Program-made: the position numbers and the translations under genes
Part shown: piece after piece, positions 12,328 to 23,345 of the stretch
How positions within the stretch are numbered: the stretch's first letter is position 1
How the letters are laid out: each line of letters opens with the position of its first letter
Notes under the pieces: model-generated
Databases searched by the model: none
What the model saw: the letters and a program-made list of their open reading frames with translations, nothing else
Told to the model about the DNA's origin: nothing
From: Theobroma cacao
Lineage: Eukaryota > Streptophyta > Magnoliopsida > Malvales > Malvaceae
NCBI RefSeq assembly: GCF_000208745.1
Contig: NC_030850.1
Span: 31,616,399 to 31,680,398, forward strand
DNA length: 64,000 nucleotides
Reading direction: 5' to 3'

Positions 12328-15300
12328 ACAAACTAACTAGTATAACAATATGATGAGAAATAAATAAATAATAAATAAATATTATTTATATATCATATTT
12401 TTAATATAAAAAATTTGTTCTAGATGCATTGCATAATTGATTAATGTTAATATTTGTATGGTGCTATAATAAAAAATTATTGAAGTTAGATCATGATAGA
12501 AAATATTTTTTACAAGATCAAAATGATCAAAATCTTTGAAGATATATTCAATAGTTTATACCAAATAGTACAAAATATTAAAATTTTTAATAAAATATTT
12601 TCATAAAAAATTTTTTTGGACAAATAATTTTACTATTACCGAACGAAATCTATAAAACAATAAGCTCGCTGCAAAGCAGGGGATCAACTCTGGAAACAAT
12701 AAATGAGATATCAAGATATAAGAGCCAGTTTGGAAGCTAATTGGAAGGCGTGTTTTACGTTTCTTTTCTTTGTTTTTTGGGGCATAAAACAAATGCCACG
12801 AGAGAGAGAGAGGGAGAGCTGTGGCAGAAATCAGAGTGGAGTGGTGGTTCTGTTACTACTGTACCACGTTCTGAGTTCGCTGTATCAACAGTTGGCAAAT
12901 CAGCAATGCCGGAGTGAACCACATGGCCACTTTAATAGTGAGCCACACCCACCTGCTTTGTAGGCCTTGGGACAGCCTTTGATGGATCCGAGCTGGGACC
13001 CTGGTCTGGTCCCAATCCCATCAAACATCAGCCCACAAATGACACCTTCTTATCCTCAAATAAACCAGGAACTCGAGGCTTAATAGTACTAATAATCACT
13101 AACTAGGAGGCACCATGGCTTTATTAGCAATAAGTTTAACTGTTTAATGCTTGTACAATTCTTGGTACAAATTCAGGTCACAAGAATAACAACTTGGGCT
13201 TTCAATTAAGAGACAAAACGGAAGACTTGGTCTACATGTTGATTTACAAAAAACTCATAACTCCTACTTGATAATGTAACATTAATAACTTTACCGTCTT
13301 GTTTTCCTGTTTAATTAATTTTTTTAATTATTTTAATTGAAAGATGAATAATTTGAATTTTATTAATTAAATAAAAAATCATACATCAATTAATAAATTA
13401 AATATTTAAATATTAATTTTTTATTAATTACACAGTAATTATTTGAATTTAGAACCAATTTAAAAAAAATAAAAAACAGGCTGACACATTATTCAATTTA
13501 TCCAAGGCAAAAACAAGAACAAAAAAAGAAATCAGCTAAATGCCATATATTTCCCTTAGAAAAGAGTCACTTATATGATAAATAGCAAGCTACCCTACTG
13601 AAAATAAGTAAAAATATCGCTCTCGGTCATCAAGTCAAAAAGTCAAACTGATGGTGCTACCTCCTCCACACTGTTCACGAACATGGTTATTATTTTTAAT
13701 TAAAGAGAAACCATCATATGTAAATAAAAGTGCGTATAGATGGGATCGGATTTATTTTAAAATTTAAATTTGATTTGACTCATTTATTGCAATAAAAAAA
13801 CTTATATTAGTATTTTATATTTTTAGTTATATTTATAATATATGAAATAAAAAAATTATTAATATAATAATATACTCAACGGAACCAAATTCAAAATCAA
13901 GTCGGATTCATGGGCCGGGTGGGTAACCCGATTCATGGCCACCAGAACAGCATGAATTCTTCTATTTGGAAGCGTCCCCACTTGACTGGAAATTTTCATC
14001 TAACTATTTTCTTCCAAGACTTTAATCCTCAATAAATATTTAAATAAAATAAGATTGAACACGTGATTTCACTTCCAATTTTGAAGAATGAAGATCTCGA
14101 GTTTGGAGATTCCTGGAAGTGAATCTCTTCTAAATTTGATACATGTAGCGTTTTCAGTGTATAACAAAAGAAAGTTTGTACTTTCACTTGCAGACAAGTT
14201 CCTGCGACTTACATTTGTAGTTCGCGTAATATTTTCAATGTTCAGCAACATTTTTCTCTTAATTAGTTGGCCTTTTCTGGGTTCGGTGATGCACTTTTCC
14301 TCGCGACACCGAAAACTTTGTCGCTTAAGCTGGTGGGCAGTTCGGTCAGAGCAGAAAAAAACCTGTGGGCTCGGCTGCAGCTAGTTGGCCTAACTAATGA
14401 CCTGTGCGAGGCGAGTCGTTTCTTCTTAAATCATTGCTACCGGCGGATGTCTTCAATTTGTCTATTTTCCATTTTGGCGGATTGTTTGTTTTTCCCAAAA
14501 TACCCTCGATCAATATTCCACGTTGGCTCATTACCACCCTTTCATCATATTTTGGTTAAATAATCCAAGCTTTCACGATCTAAGCAAAGAAAATTAATAT
14601 CTAGTACTGCCCATCGAAGTCCGGAGACATCGCATCCATTGTTAAATGAAATGGCTTTGTTTTTAAGATGTTTATCATGTTTTATAACTCATCACGCATT
14701 GCATTACTTATGCGTTTTATAATAATGAATGTTTGAACTATAAAAAATGATTAGTGATCAACCAAGTTGATTACAATTTAAATGATAATAAGGAATTAAT
14801 TCTGTTTCTACCACAGAAGGAAAAAAAGTGATTCTAACATTGTAACTACATAAACTTTTTGATTCATTTACGTGTACAAGTTTACACAAATATTTATATT
14901 TATATGATTAAGATGTTATTATTTGTACATGTGAATGCGATAAATATTTTAAAATTCTCTATCTATTTAAACAAGTAAAATCATATCTTTTTTATGCTTT
15001 TATTAGAAAACATGAAGATACTCGCTTGATACCCACTTTCATGATCTTTATTTTCTTTTCATTCATTATGTATTTGGGCATTCCTTGTATTAACAGTAGC
15101 ATTTTTCATATGCTACTACTACAGTAAGATAAAGATGGAAGGCTAGATGTGTCAATTCAAGCGAAGAGGTCAGTATCGTCATTTTATTATTTTGGAGTGC
15201 TGCTAGTATAATTGTTGAAAGCCAGGGGGAGTTGCGAAGGTCGCAAGTGTGTTTACGAAAGCCATAAATAATAAAAGGGGGAAAGCAGAATTCAGAACGA

Positions 15301-15632
15301 AAAGGTCTTTTCAATTTTCCATCACCACCCTCTCTCTCCATTCGCTCAGTCAAGCGGCTTCATTTGTTTCCCCCTCCAAACCTTAAACAAAAAGGGCAAA
15401 CCTACGCAAAAAAAAAAAAATCGTCGACAATACAAATCCACCAGAAAAGCAACGCAAACAAAAAACGCTAATGGCCCTTCCCTTTCACTCTAGTCCTCAA
15501 AATTTTACCTCTTAAAACCCCCCCAAAACCCCTTAATCCCCTCTTTATCCCTTCGATTTCATTAATCCAGCAAAAGCTGCCAAAGTTTATTTTTAGTAAT
15601 TTTACTTTTTGAAAAAGAAGATTACTAGTAGA
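12328..15632. other. Intergenic region, including DUF789 5' flank
   Basis: No protein gene is supported. 12690-13100 and 13950-14580 have more even base composition than their surroundings, but no frame with recognisable domains. A hairpin-forming inverted repeat is at 12978-13025. A (GA)n tract lies near 12799-12817. The last 300 bases before 15633 are CT-rich and probably the DUF789 5' UTR. Confidence 0.5.
12978..13025. repeat. Inverted repeat able to form a hairpin
   Basis: The arms TTTGATGG (12978-12985) and CCATCAAA (13018-13025) are perfectly complementary. So are the inner arms GGGACC (12995-13000) and GGTCCC (13008-13013), around a 7-base loop. An internal loop of 9 and 4 bases separates the two stems. 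Whether it is transcribed is unknown; no known miRNA sequence was recognised in it. Confidence 0.6.
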
Positions 15633-18628
15633 ATGTCAAACTCGGGCGGGTTCGCGGTGACCCGAGCTCACACGGGGGACCGATTCTACAACCCGCCGGC
15701 GGTGAGGCGGCAGCAGCAGTTATTACAACAGCAGCAGTTGCAGAGGCAGCAGCTGCAGAGACCGTTGCAGAAGGAGCTACAGAGACCGTCAAAGAAGGAG
15801 AGCCGAGTCAACTTGGTCGATTCAATGGCTGAGGCTCGGACGGATTCGGACGAGTCTACATTGTCGAGACCTAACTCGGTGTGCTCCGCTTCGCCGTCTT
15901 CGCCGAAGATTGCTAATTTGACCAATTTGGATCGGCTCATGGAATCGGTCACTCCTTTTGTTCCGGCTCAGTGCTTCTCTGAGGTATTGTGGAAGGGAAA
16001 TAAGTTTTTTTGACTTTTTTTTTATAACTAAATATAAGTTCTGAGAATTACATTTTAATTTTTCTTTAGTCTGTTTGGTTGCTGAGAGAAAAGGAGGCAA
16101 AGTTTTGGACAGCTAATTAATACTGTTTTTGTTTGGGGCTACATGAGATTTAGCTGAGATAACAGATAAGCGTTATTTTAGGAATGTAATGGAAATGCTT
16201 ATTTTTAATTATTTATTAGAAATATCATGCTTAGTTTGTTAGAAGTTCCAACTTGTAGAGAATTGGCTTTATTGGTGCTAGTTAATGGTGTGTGAGTTTT
16301 ACTATGACTTGCATTCTTGTGGTCCTAATTTATAAGAAGACTTAGATTTATAGTTTAAATGCTTGTTCATGGAAATAAAAGAATTAATTTTTTTTTAAAT
16401 TCTAAGCTATTTATGTTCTAAATTAATTATTAAAAGTAGAATAGTAGAAATGGTGTTCTTATTTTCTCAAGCTACATTTAAGGGAGAGTTTGAAAGAAGA
16501 TGCCTTAAATTCTCTCTTGGCAATCTGTTAGACCTTAGGAGTCTTGTTAATATGACTCTATGGTTTTTGTTTCTTTTCTTTTTGGGTTGACAGGAAAAAA
16601 GGAGGGGACGGAGAACTCGTGAATTGGATGTACACCCGCATTATTGTCTTGGTGATCTATGGGAATGTTTTAGTGAGTGGAGTGTATATGGAGTTGAAGT
16701 GCCGCTCTTGTTGAACGGTAGCGATTATGTTAAGCAATACTATGTTCCTTCTTTGTCAGGCATACAATTATATGTAGATCCACATAGGCTGAGGTGAGCT
16801 TCATACTACTATATTTTCCTAGCTTATTTCCTCTTCCCAACTCATAATGCCCTATAAATATGATAGAGTTGGATTGGATGCTTATTATTGTGCCAGATTG
16901 CTCTTTTAACCGCACAGAAGCTGAGAAGATTCTAGGTTTTTATACATTGTGGTTCTTATGCTTCCTTTAGATATTGCTATGATTTAATTGCTTAAATATT
17001 GTCTTTTTCATTGTTGATATATATATATATATATATATCAATTTTTTCCATTTTGTCTGGCAACGTGAAACCTTGAATGCATTCTTCAAACAACCTAACC
17101 GTTCTGATCATGGTTGGTTGGCTTTCCTAAATTAGATGCATCTGTTTGTTTTGTGCCTATATTTTGTTAAAATATTCCAGGCTTACAGATTTTAATGTTA
17201 ATTTTACATGCTCTCTAGTTGCTATGTCATCTAGTAGGGAATTTACTTCCCATACTTGATTTCTAGTGAATCTTGAAAATTTATACTTTACACATACACA
17301 CGCACGCACGAATGTGTTCACTTGAAATAATGGTTCCGTGATTTTTGAACTCTTTATTTATGATGCTACATCTAGTATGCACAATGACTACAGTTTTGCT
17401 TTGGGGTCACGCTTCCATTATGACATAATTGTTTGATAGAATCGTGTGTATGACAGTAAGCTTGGTAGACATGTTCTTTGGCTTTTATGCAAATAAATGA
17501 TCAGCTGCGTCCAGTCACTAATTCTGTGAATAATGGGTACTGGGTTTGTTAAATCTTATTCTGAGTGTTGGCCAAGTGTTTTGCTGCATACCTGGTTCTT
17601 TCCAGTTGGCTTACTGTTAATTCTGGAAATCCGCCAATGTATTGTACTATCAGGAGGCCTAGTGAGGATAGTGATGCTGAGTCTTCAAGGGAAACTAGTA
17701 GTGCTGGAAGTAGTGACTGTGAAACAGACAGGAGAGTGAAAGGTGGTGTTGATGGAGCATGGGATCAGCCCAACTCCCAGAGGATGAGTAGACCTCCTAT
17801 GAGTTCATCTAGCGATGAAGTGGAGGTTGGCAAGTCACCTGGGCTGCTGGTTTTTGAATACTTTGAACAAGAACAACCACATCATCGGAAACCTTTATAT
17901 GACAAGGCAAGTTCATGTTAGAGGAGATTTAGAATGTTAAGCTCTTTCTCTTCAAATTTTGGTTTGTCCTGACTTGGATTGTTGTCTGACCCAACAGATT
18001 TCAAGTCTTGCATCTCAATTTCCAGATATCCGGATGTACAGGAGCTGTGATCTATTGCCTGCAAGTTGGATTTCTGTGGCTTGGTAGGACATCTCATACT
18101 TACTTCTAAGGATGGATGATGGATTTGTGACCAAGTCTTTCTTCTCTTAAACTTATTCTGCTATGTGTGTTTGGTGATGTCAATTTTGGTCCAGGTACCC
18201 AATATACAGAATACCTATGGGCCCAACACTACAAAATCTGGACGCATCTTTCTTGACCTTCCATTCTTTGTCGACACATTTTAGAAGTATATCCCTCTCT
18301 CTCTCATTTACAATCATGGTGCATAAACGTGCCTTGTTGAGTTGATTTTGTAATTTACTTTACGGCTGGTACAGGTAAAAGTCCGCTGCAGTATCCTGCC
18401 TCTAGCAGTAGGAAAGTCTCTGGTGTTGATGCATCTTCAAAGATCTCTCTCCCTGTTTTCGGTGTTGCTTCCTATAAGTTGAGAGGTTCAATTTTGACTC
18501 CCAATGGATCCCAAGAATGGCAGCAAGCAAGCTCTCTGTTACAAGCTGCTGACAATTGGCTGCGCGGTTTACAAGTCCATCTTCCTGATTTCCAGTTCTT
18601 TGTTTCACATAATTCACAGTGGAGATAA
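15633..18628 (+). CDS. DUF789 family protein with polyQ N-terminus
   Basis: Six coding exons: 15633-15983, 16594-16793, 17654-17906, 17998-18083, 18195-18286, 18375-18628. They total 1236 nt, or 411 aa. Intron 3 has a GC donor (AAG|GCAAGT); the others are GT-AG. Residues 28-54 are glutamine-rich, followed by a Ser-rich stretch ([15 protein letters not shown]). The DUF789 core follows: [37 protein letters not shown], an acidic Ser-rich linker ([12 protein letters not shown]), [40 protein letters not shown], and a C-terminal segment ending [13 protein letters not shown]. The family is plant-specific in my experience and has no established biochemical role. Start chosen: the first ATG of the open frame after an A/T-rich leader. 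A long probable 3' UTR or non-coding stretch follows. Confidence 0.92.
17019..17039. repeat. (TA)n microsatellite in DUF789 intron 2
   Basis: About ten consecutive TA dinucleotides inside the intron between 16794 and 17653. A likely length-polymorphic marker. Confidence 0.85.
17907..17997 (+). other. GC-AG intron in DUF789 gene
   Basis: The exon reads GACAAG and the intron starts GCAAGT, then ends CAACAG before ATTTCAAGTC. Using this GC donor keeps phase 0 on both sides and joins [18 protein letters not shown] to [16 protein letters not shown] without a stop. No GT donor nearby gives a continuous frame; reading through meets TAG soon after. GC donors with otherwise perfect consensus are a known minor class of U2 introns. 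Confidence 0.85.
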
Positions 18629-20110
18629 CAAGGTATTAATTTTCTATAACCACTCTTTCAAGTAGGTGGGGGAGTCCAAAGTCTCAGTTTTGGAGTGATA
18701 TTTAGTGAAAGATGAGATAGTTTGCTTAAAACTCTGCTACGAAATGGCTTGGTTTTAAGCCTTGTCATTCGTATGATTCCATAAGTTCCCTCATTAAGCA
18801 GCAGTGTGCACAAGAGAACAGAATGCTTGTGTTTCAGTGAGGCGCCATAAGGGAAAAGGAGGTATTTGCAACTAGATTGTGTTTTATTGAAGTTGCCAGG
18901 TGTCAGCACTGATGGGTACAAGGCAGCTGTTCTGTCATTTCCAGGCAGGGTCCTAGAAAACTAAGTTCAGCTCATTGGAATCTAGATCACAACTCAATTA
19001 TTTTGCCGTGTGGCTGGTTCAAATTCTATGATCTTGCTATGCTTGTGAATCACTGACCAAGCAGCTTCCTTGTCTGCATCACCTGATTCTTTGATAAACG
19101 TTTGGAAATGTTGATGAACGTCTGAATGGCTGTGCCTTATCTGCACATATATACTCACACCTGTACTTTTCAGAAAAGGCAATACTCATAACTTATCAGG
19201 GTGTTCCTAAATGTTTCTTTAGTTTTGTGATTCTGGATTGCTGGTGATTGCTGTTCCTGGTCCCAGCAGCAACCAAGTTATTAGCACTTCCACAGTTTGT
19301 CTAGCAGATTCTTTGTAGCAAAGTTACTGATGAACCTTCAGTATTGCTCACCTCGTTAGGGTCTCTGGACCAAAACTTACGAACTACACCGCTGGTGGCC
19401 CACCGGTTGCTGCTCTATTGTGTTTGGACCATCGTTTTCTTCCTCAAACTAAAAATCAGAATTAGCAGTGTGGAAGTGACTTGCTCAATTGCAGGAAGCG
19501 ACAACAGTGGAACGGAAATCAGTGGAACGGAAATCAAGTCCAAAGCTTTGGTTAAAGCTTGAAAGTTACTAGTGACGAAGGAAACTTGATCGAAAGAGGT
19601 TGGACTCACAAAATGGTATTTTATTTTCGGTTCTGCACTGGAATCCCTGCTATTTGTTGCTTTGCGATTTGTACAAGGGACAAGGGAACCAAATAGATGA
19701 TGCATGTTAGCCGTTGCATGACGCCTTCTGGGTTCAGCCATTCTTATTTATTTGTAATATGCTCGCACTTTTAATTATTATTTATATAATTTTCATAATT
19801 TATAAGTAAGTTTTATACATAAAGATAATGTTAAAGATGTATTAGAAAATACGGGATAAAAATATTTATAATTTTCACTTCTAAGTATAATTTTCATAAT
19901 TTATAAATAAATTTTATATATGGAAACGGTGATGAGGCATCGGAAAATTTGGGATAAAAAAAGGTAATAGAAGAGAGCTTCGGTTTGTTCCCAATCAGGC
20001 AATCACCCGAGCTCCTAACCGGGTAGGCCCGATGGCTGAAGGCCATGCACTGGCATGTTTTGAGTTTGGGCCTCTGAAACAGGATGTTTAAATTATGGGC
20101 TGTCACTAAT
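18629..20110. other. DUF789 3' flank and intergenic spacer
   Basis: 18629-19740 is relatively balanced in base composition and may be a long or alternatively processed 3' UTR. No frame in it has recognisable domains. A 15-bp tandem repeat (ggaacggaaatcagt type) lies at about 19508-19540. 19750-19930 is AT-rich. Confidence 0.45.
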
Positions 20111-20337
20111 CTATAACTATAAGAAGGAAATCTAGGACAACCTTATCCCTAGAAATTGCGATAACTCCAGAGTCGGGATAAACCCAATCAGGGTTGAAAG
20201 TTTGTCAGTTGTTACGATCGAGGTTAGCGTCTTATTCCTGCCACGCAGCAATCGCAACACTATCCTGGAAAACCTTATCCCCAAACTTGCAGAAACCCAG
20301 AATCCCTCCCCCCACCTTAACACAGTACGAATGCAAG
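20111..20337 (+). other. Candidate 5' non-coding exon of the Myb/SANT gene
   Basis: A CT/A-rich leader-like stretch ends at AATGCAAG followed by a GTACAA donor. The ATG just before that donor would not be in frame with the coding exon if spliced to the acceptor at TTCAAG just before 20555. This suggests an untranslated first exon. Inferred from splice motifs only. Confidence 0.4.
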
Positions 20338-20555
20338 GTACAAACTTTTACTCAACGAATCTGATTCTTCTCTTCCTTCTTACCAATTAAACATTCTCTT
20401 TTCCTTTCTGGGTACTTTCTATTCTGGTTTTATTGTGCCCGATTTTTTGTATTGAAATTATTAATACGTTCCTAATTCTTGCATTTGGTTTCACCATGTC
20501 TCATTTTTGAATATTTGATGTTTCGGATAATGTCTTGTCTTTACATTGTTCAAGC

Positions 20556-22685
20556 ATGGGTATCCGGGGCCGAGGCAATTTGGATCGCCTAAGGACGATA
20601 TGGACTCCTGAAATGGACCGATATTTCATTGATCTAATGTTGGAACAGGTGAACAATGGTAATAGGTTTGATGATCATGTGTTCAGCAAAACAGCATGGA
20701 AGAACATGATTTCAATGTTCAATGAAAGGTTCAACTTTGAGTACGACAAAGATGTTCTCAAAAATCGGCACAAAACGCTGAGAAATCTGTACAAAGGTGT
20801 TAAGAATCTCTTAAACCAGAAGGGTTTTACCTGGGATGCAACGCGACAAATGGTGATCGCTGACGGTAAAGTCTGGGATGAATACATCAAGGTGCAATGC
20901 TTAATTATGTGATAACTTAAAAGTATTTATTACATTATAGGGTCTTACAGGGTTTATTCACAGGTAAACCCAGATGTGCGTCCTTACAGAGTAAAAACTG
21001 TCCCGTACTATAATGATTTGTGTTTTATATATGGAGATAGGAGAGCTGGGGAAAAGGGTAATAATTCTATCCTTGGTAGTACTAAGTTTTTAGCCTGGTG
21101 TATCTAATTGTTGGAAGGTTTCGTATGTGCTTCTACCTTGCTGAATGCTGATGATTGTTTACCAGGTGATAATGTGTCTGAGACATCATCACACTTGGGT
21201 GAGGATGAAACAGGTTCAGCCGCTCAGCCAGAATGTGCCAATGAGGGAGCTTTGAAGGCTGTTCATGAAATTGCAGCGGATGAAGATTGTATCTCTGTGT
21301 CACAAGAAGTGAAGGACACGCCAGAGACTATGCCAAATGTAACAACAACCCCACTGTATAGTCGTACTAGGACAAATTGGCATCCACCAATGGACCGTTC
21401 TTTCATTGATCTTATGCTTGAGCAAGTGCACAAAGGGAACCAGGTTGATGGTGTATTCCGCAAGCAGGCATGGGTGGAGATGATTGCTTCATTTAATGCT
21501 AAATTTGGTTTTAACTATGACATGGACATACTAAAGAATCGCTATAAAACTCTGAGAAGGCAATATAATCTCATAAAGAATATTCTTCAACTGGATGGAT
21601 TCGCCTGGGATGATGCTCGTCAAATGGTGACAGCTGATGATAGTGTATGGCAAGACTACATCAAGGTATGTTCTATGTGTAAACTCAAACTTCATCTTAA
21701 TAGCAAAATAGTTAAGTCCTCTTACACGTTCCTTCTGCACCAGTTCCTCTAATCTAGGCCATGTTGTCCATAATACGTTTGAATATTTTTTATCATACCT
21801 GAAGCTTAGATAATCTACTTGGAAGCCACATAGGATCAGTGTCAGTGTGTCACATGTACCTTAGGACTTAGGCAGAGACAATATCCACCATCAAGAATTA
21901 GTGGTGTCATTTTATTTTGTTAGGGTCAAGAGGTGAAGTGGAAAACGGTGCTCATTGTTACATTCTTTCTTCATTTTATTCATATTTTTGTATGGTTAAC
22001 TATTAAGCCTTTTGAGAAGTAATGGAACCTTCTGATGCATATTTTAACACTCATTTCATTCGATGAGATTTTAAAAGTTTTGATGGCTAACATACAGGGC
22101 CAAAAGGATGCTCGGCAATTCATGACCCGGCCAGTGCCATACTATAAAGACTTGTGTTTGATATGCAATGATCCAGATCCTGATGAAAGTGACTGCTTTT
22201 CCCTTCATTGTTTGGAACCACAAAATACAGTCCAAGAAGTGAAGCCCAGGCGAGAAGCTAAGAATTCTCAGTCGCTTGCAGCATCAGTTTCCAGTGAAGA
22301 TGAAATTGGTAATGTGCTGGAGCCAGCACATATTGGTTCAAAGACAATTGGGTCTAAACTTAAGTACAAACGTCAATTAGAAAACCAGTTAAATTCTGCA
22401 CATTCAAAAAAGTCACGAGGTGAAGATGACAGTATGGCCAGTGCTCTCCGAGAGATGGCAACTGCTGTTACTTCATTAACAGAGAAGAAGGATGACGGTA
22501 GCTCAAACCCCATTTCAATAGAGAATGTAATTATAGCTGTACAGGCATTACCAGACCTGGATGAAGACCTTATATTAGATGCATGTGATTTCCTGGAGGA
22601 TGAAATCAAAGCAAAAACATTTCTGGCGCTGGATGCCAAACTAAGAAAGAAGTGGTTGTTAAGGAAGCTTCGTCCTCAGCAGTGA
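20556..22685 (+). CDS. Protein with two Myb/SANT-like domains (L10-interacting MYB-like family)
   Basis: Four coding exons: 20556-20891, 20964-21057, 21166-21665, 22098-22685. They total 1518 nt, or 505 aa. There are two copies of the Myb/SANT-like domain: residues about 12-112 (WTPEMDRYFIDLMLEQV ... KTAWKNMISMFNERF ... LKNRHKTLRNLYKGVKNLL ... FTWDATRQMV) and about 212-310 (WHPPMDRSFIDLMLEQV ... LKNRYKTLRRQYNLIKNIL ... FAWDDARQMV). Each is followed by a short 'PYYNDLCFIYGD / PYYKDLCLICND' tail. The C-terminus has a basic patch (KLKYKRQLENQ, KKSRGED) and a conserved helical tail ending LRKKWLLRKLRPQQ. This fold is shared with PIF/Harbinger transposon Myb-like proteins and with plant LIMYB, so nuclear DNA or chromatin association is likely. 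The start at 20556 gives the family N-terminus MGIRGRGNLDRLRT. An in-frame ATG at 20535 probably lies upstream of the acceptor and so in an intron. Confidence 0.9.
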
Positions 22686-23345
22686 GTTTAACTGAGTTTA
22701 ATTTTATTCTTAGCTGATTAGGCTACGAGCCAGACAGGAAGTTAGATTTGTGTCACAGCAAATGTAAATTTCAGTTAGTTGAATAGAGTTGTTTATAAGC
22801 AAATTGGCACCATTAACATTCAGCAAGTTTCAATATTCTTGTGAAAATGGCTTAGATGTTATATATTCCAACAGTTCCATACTTCATATGTTCCATCAAC
22901 ATCCAGAATTTGTTTGTTTTACTTGTATTCAAAATGCTTATATTTTAAGGTTATTAAGGAAACTCCAAAAAGGAGCATAGATCCTATTAGAACCACAATC
23001 AGTCATAGATAGCCTTTGAATCACAAATTTGAAAAAACATAAAACATTGTTCGAAGTTGGTAGTGCCTACGAAGCTTTACAATCAGATGAACTTGCAAAT
23101 GCAAGAATGGAAGAGGAAGTAAACAAAGCTGATACTGGCATTATGCACTAAAGACAGGAAAAATACAAGAGTCTTAACTCTTTTGTGGCCAAATTGATAA
23201 CATGGACCTGTAAGATAAATTACATTACATTCATAAATCTATCCTAGCTTTCTCTATCAAAGTATCAGCATGTTCAACACAAGAAAACATCGATGATGGC
23301 ACGTTTGATAAAATTTGAAGTAGAGGACCATCTACGCTGTCTTGT
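22686..23345. other. Convergent 3' regions of Myb/SANT and Di19 genes
   Basis: 660 bases separate two stop codons on opposite strands, so this interval should hold both 3' UTRs. No separate gene is seen. Confidence 0.6.

Noticed and set aside
17565..17921. Open frame overlapping DUF789 exon 3
   Set aside because: It is the real exon read through its flanking introns; the splice-consistent model explains it.
20535..20555. Upstream in-frame ATG of the Myb/SANT gene
   Set aside because: It lies before a probable acceptor (TTCAAG) and does not match the family N-terminus; the ATG at 20556 does.
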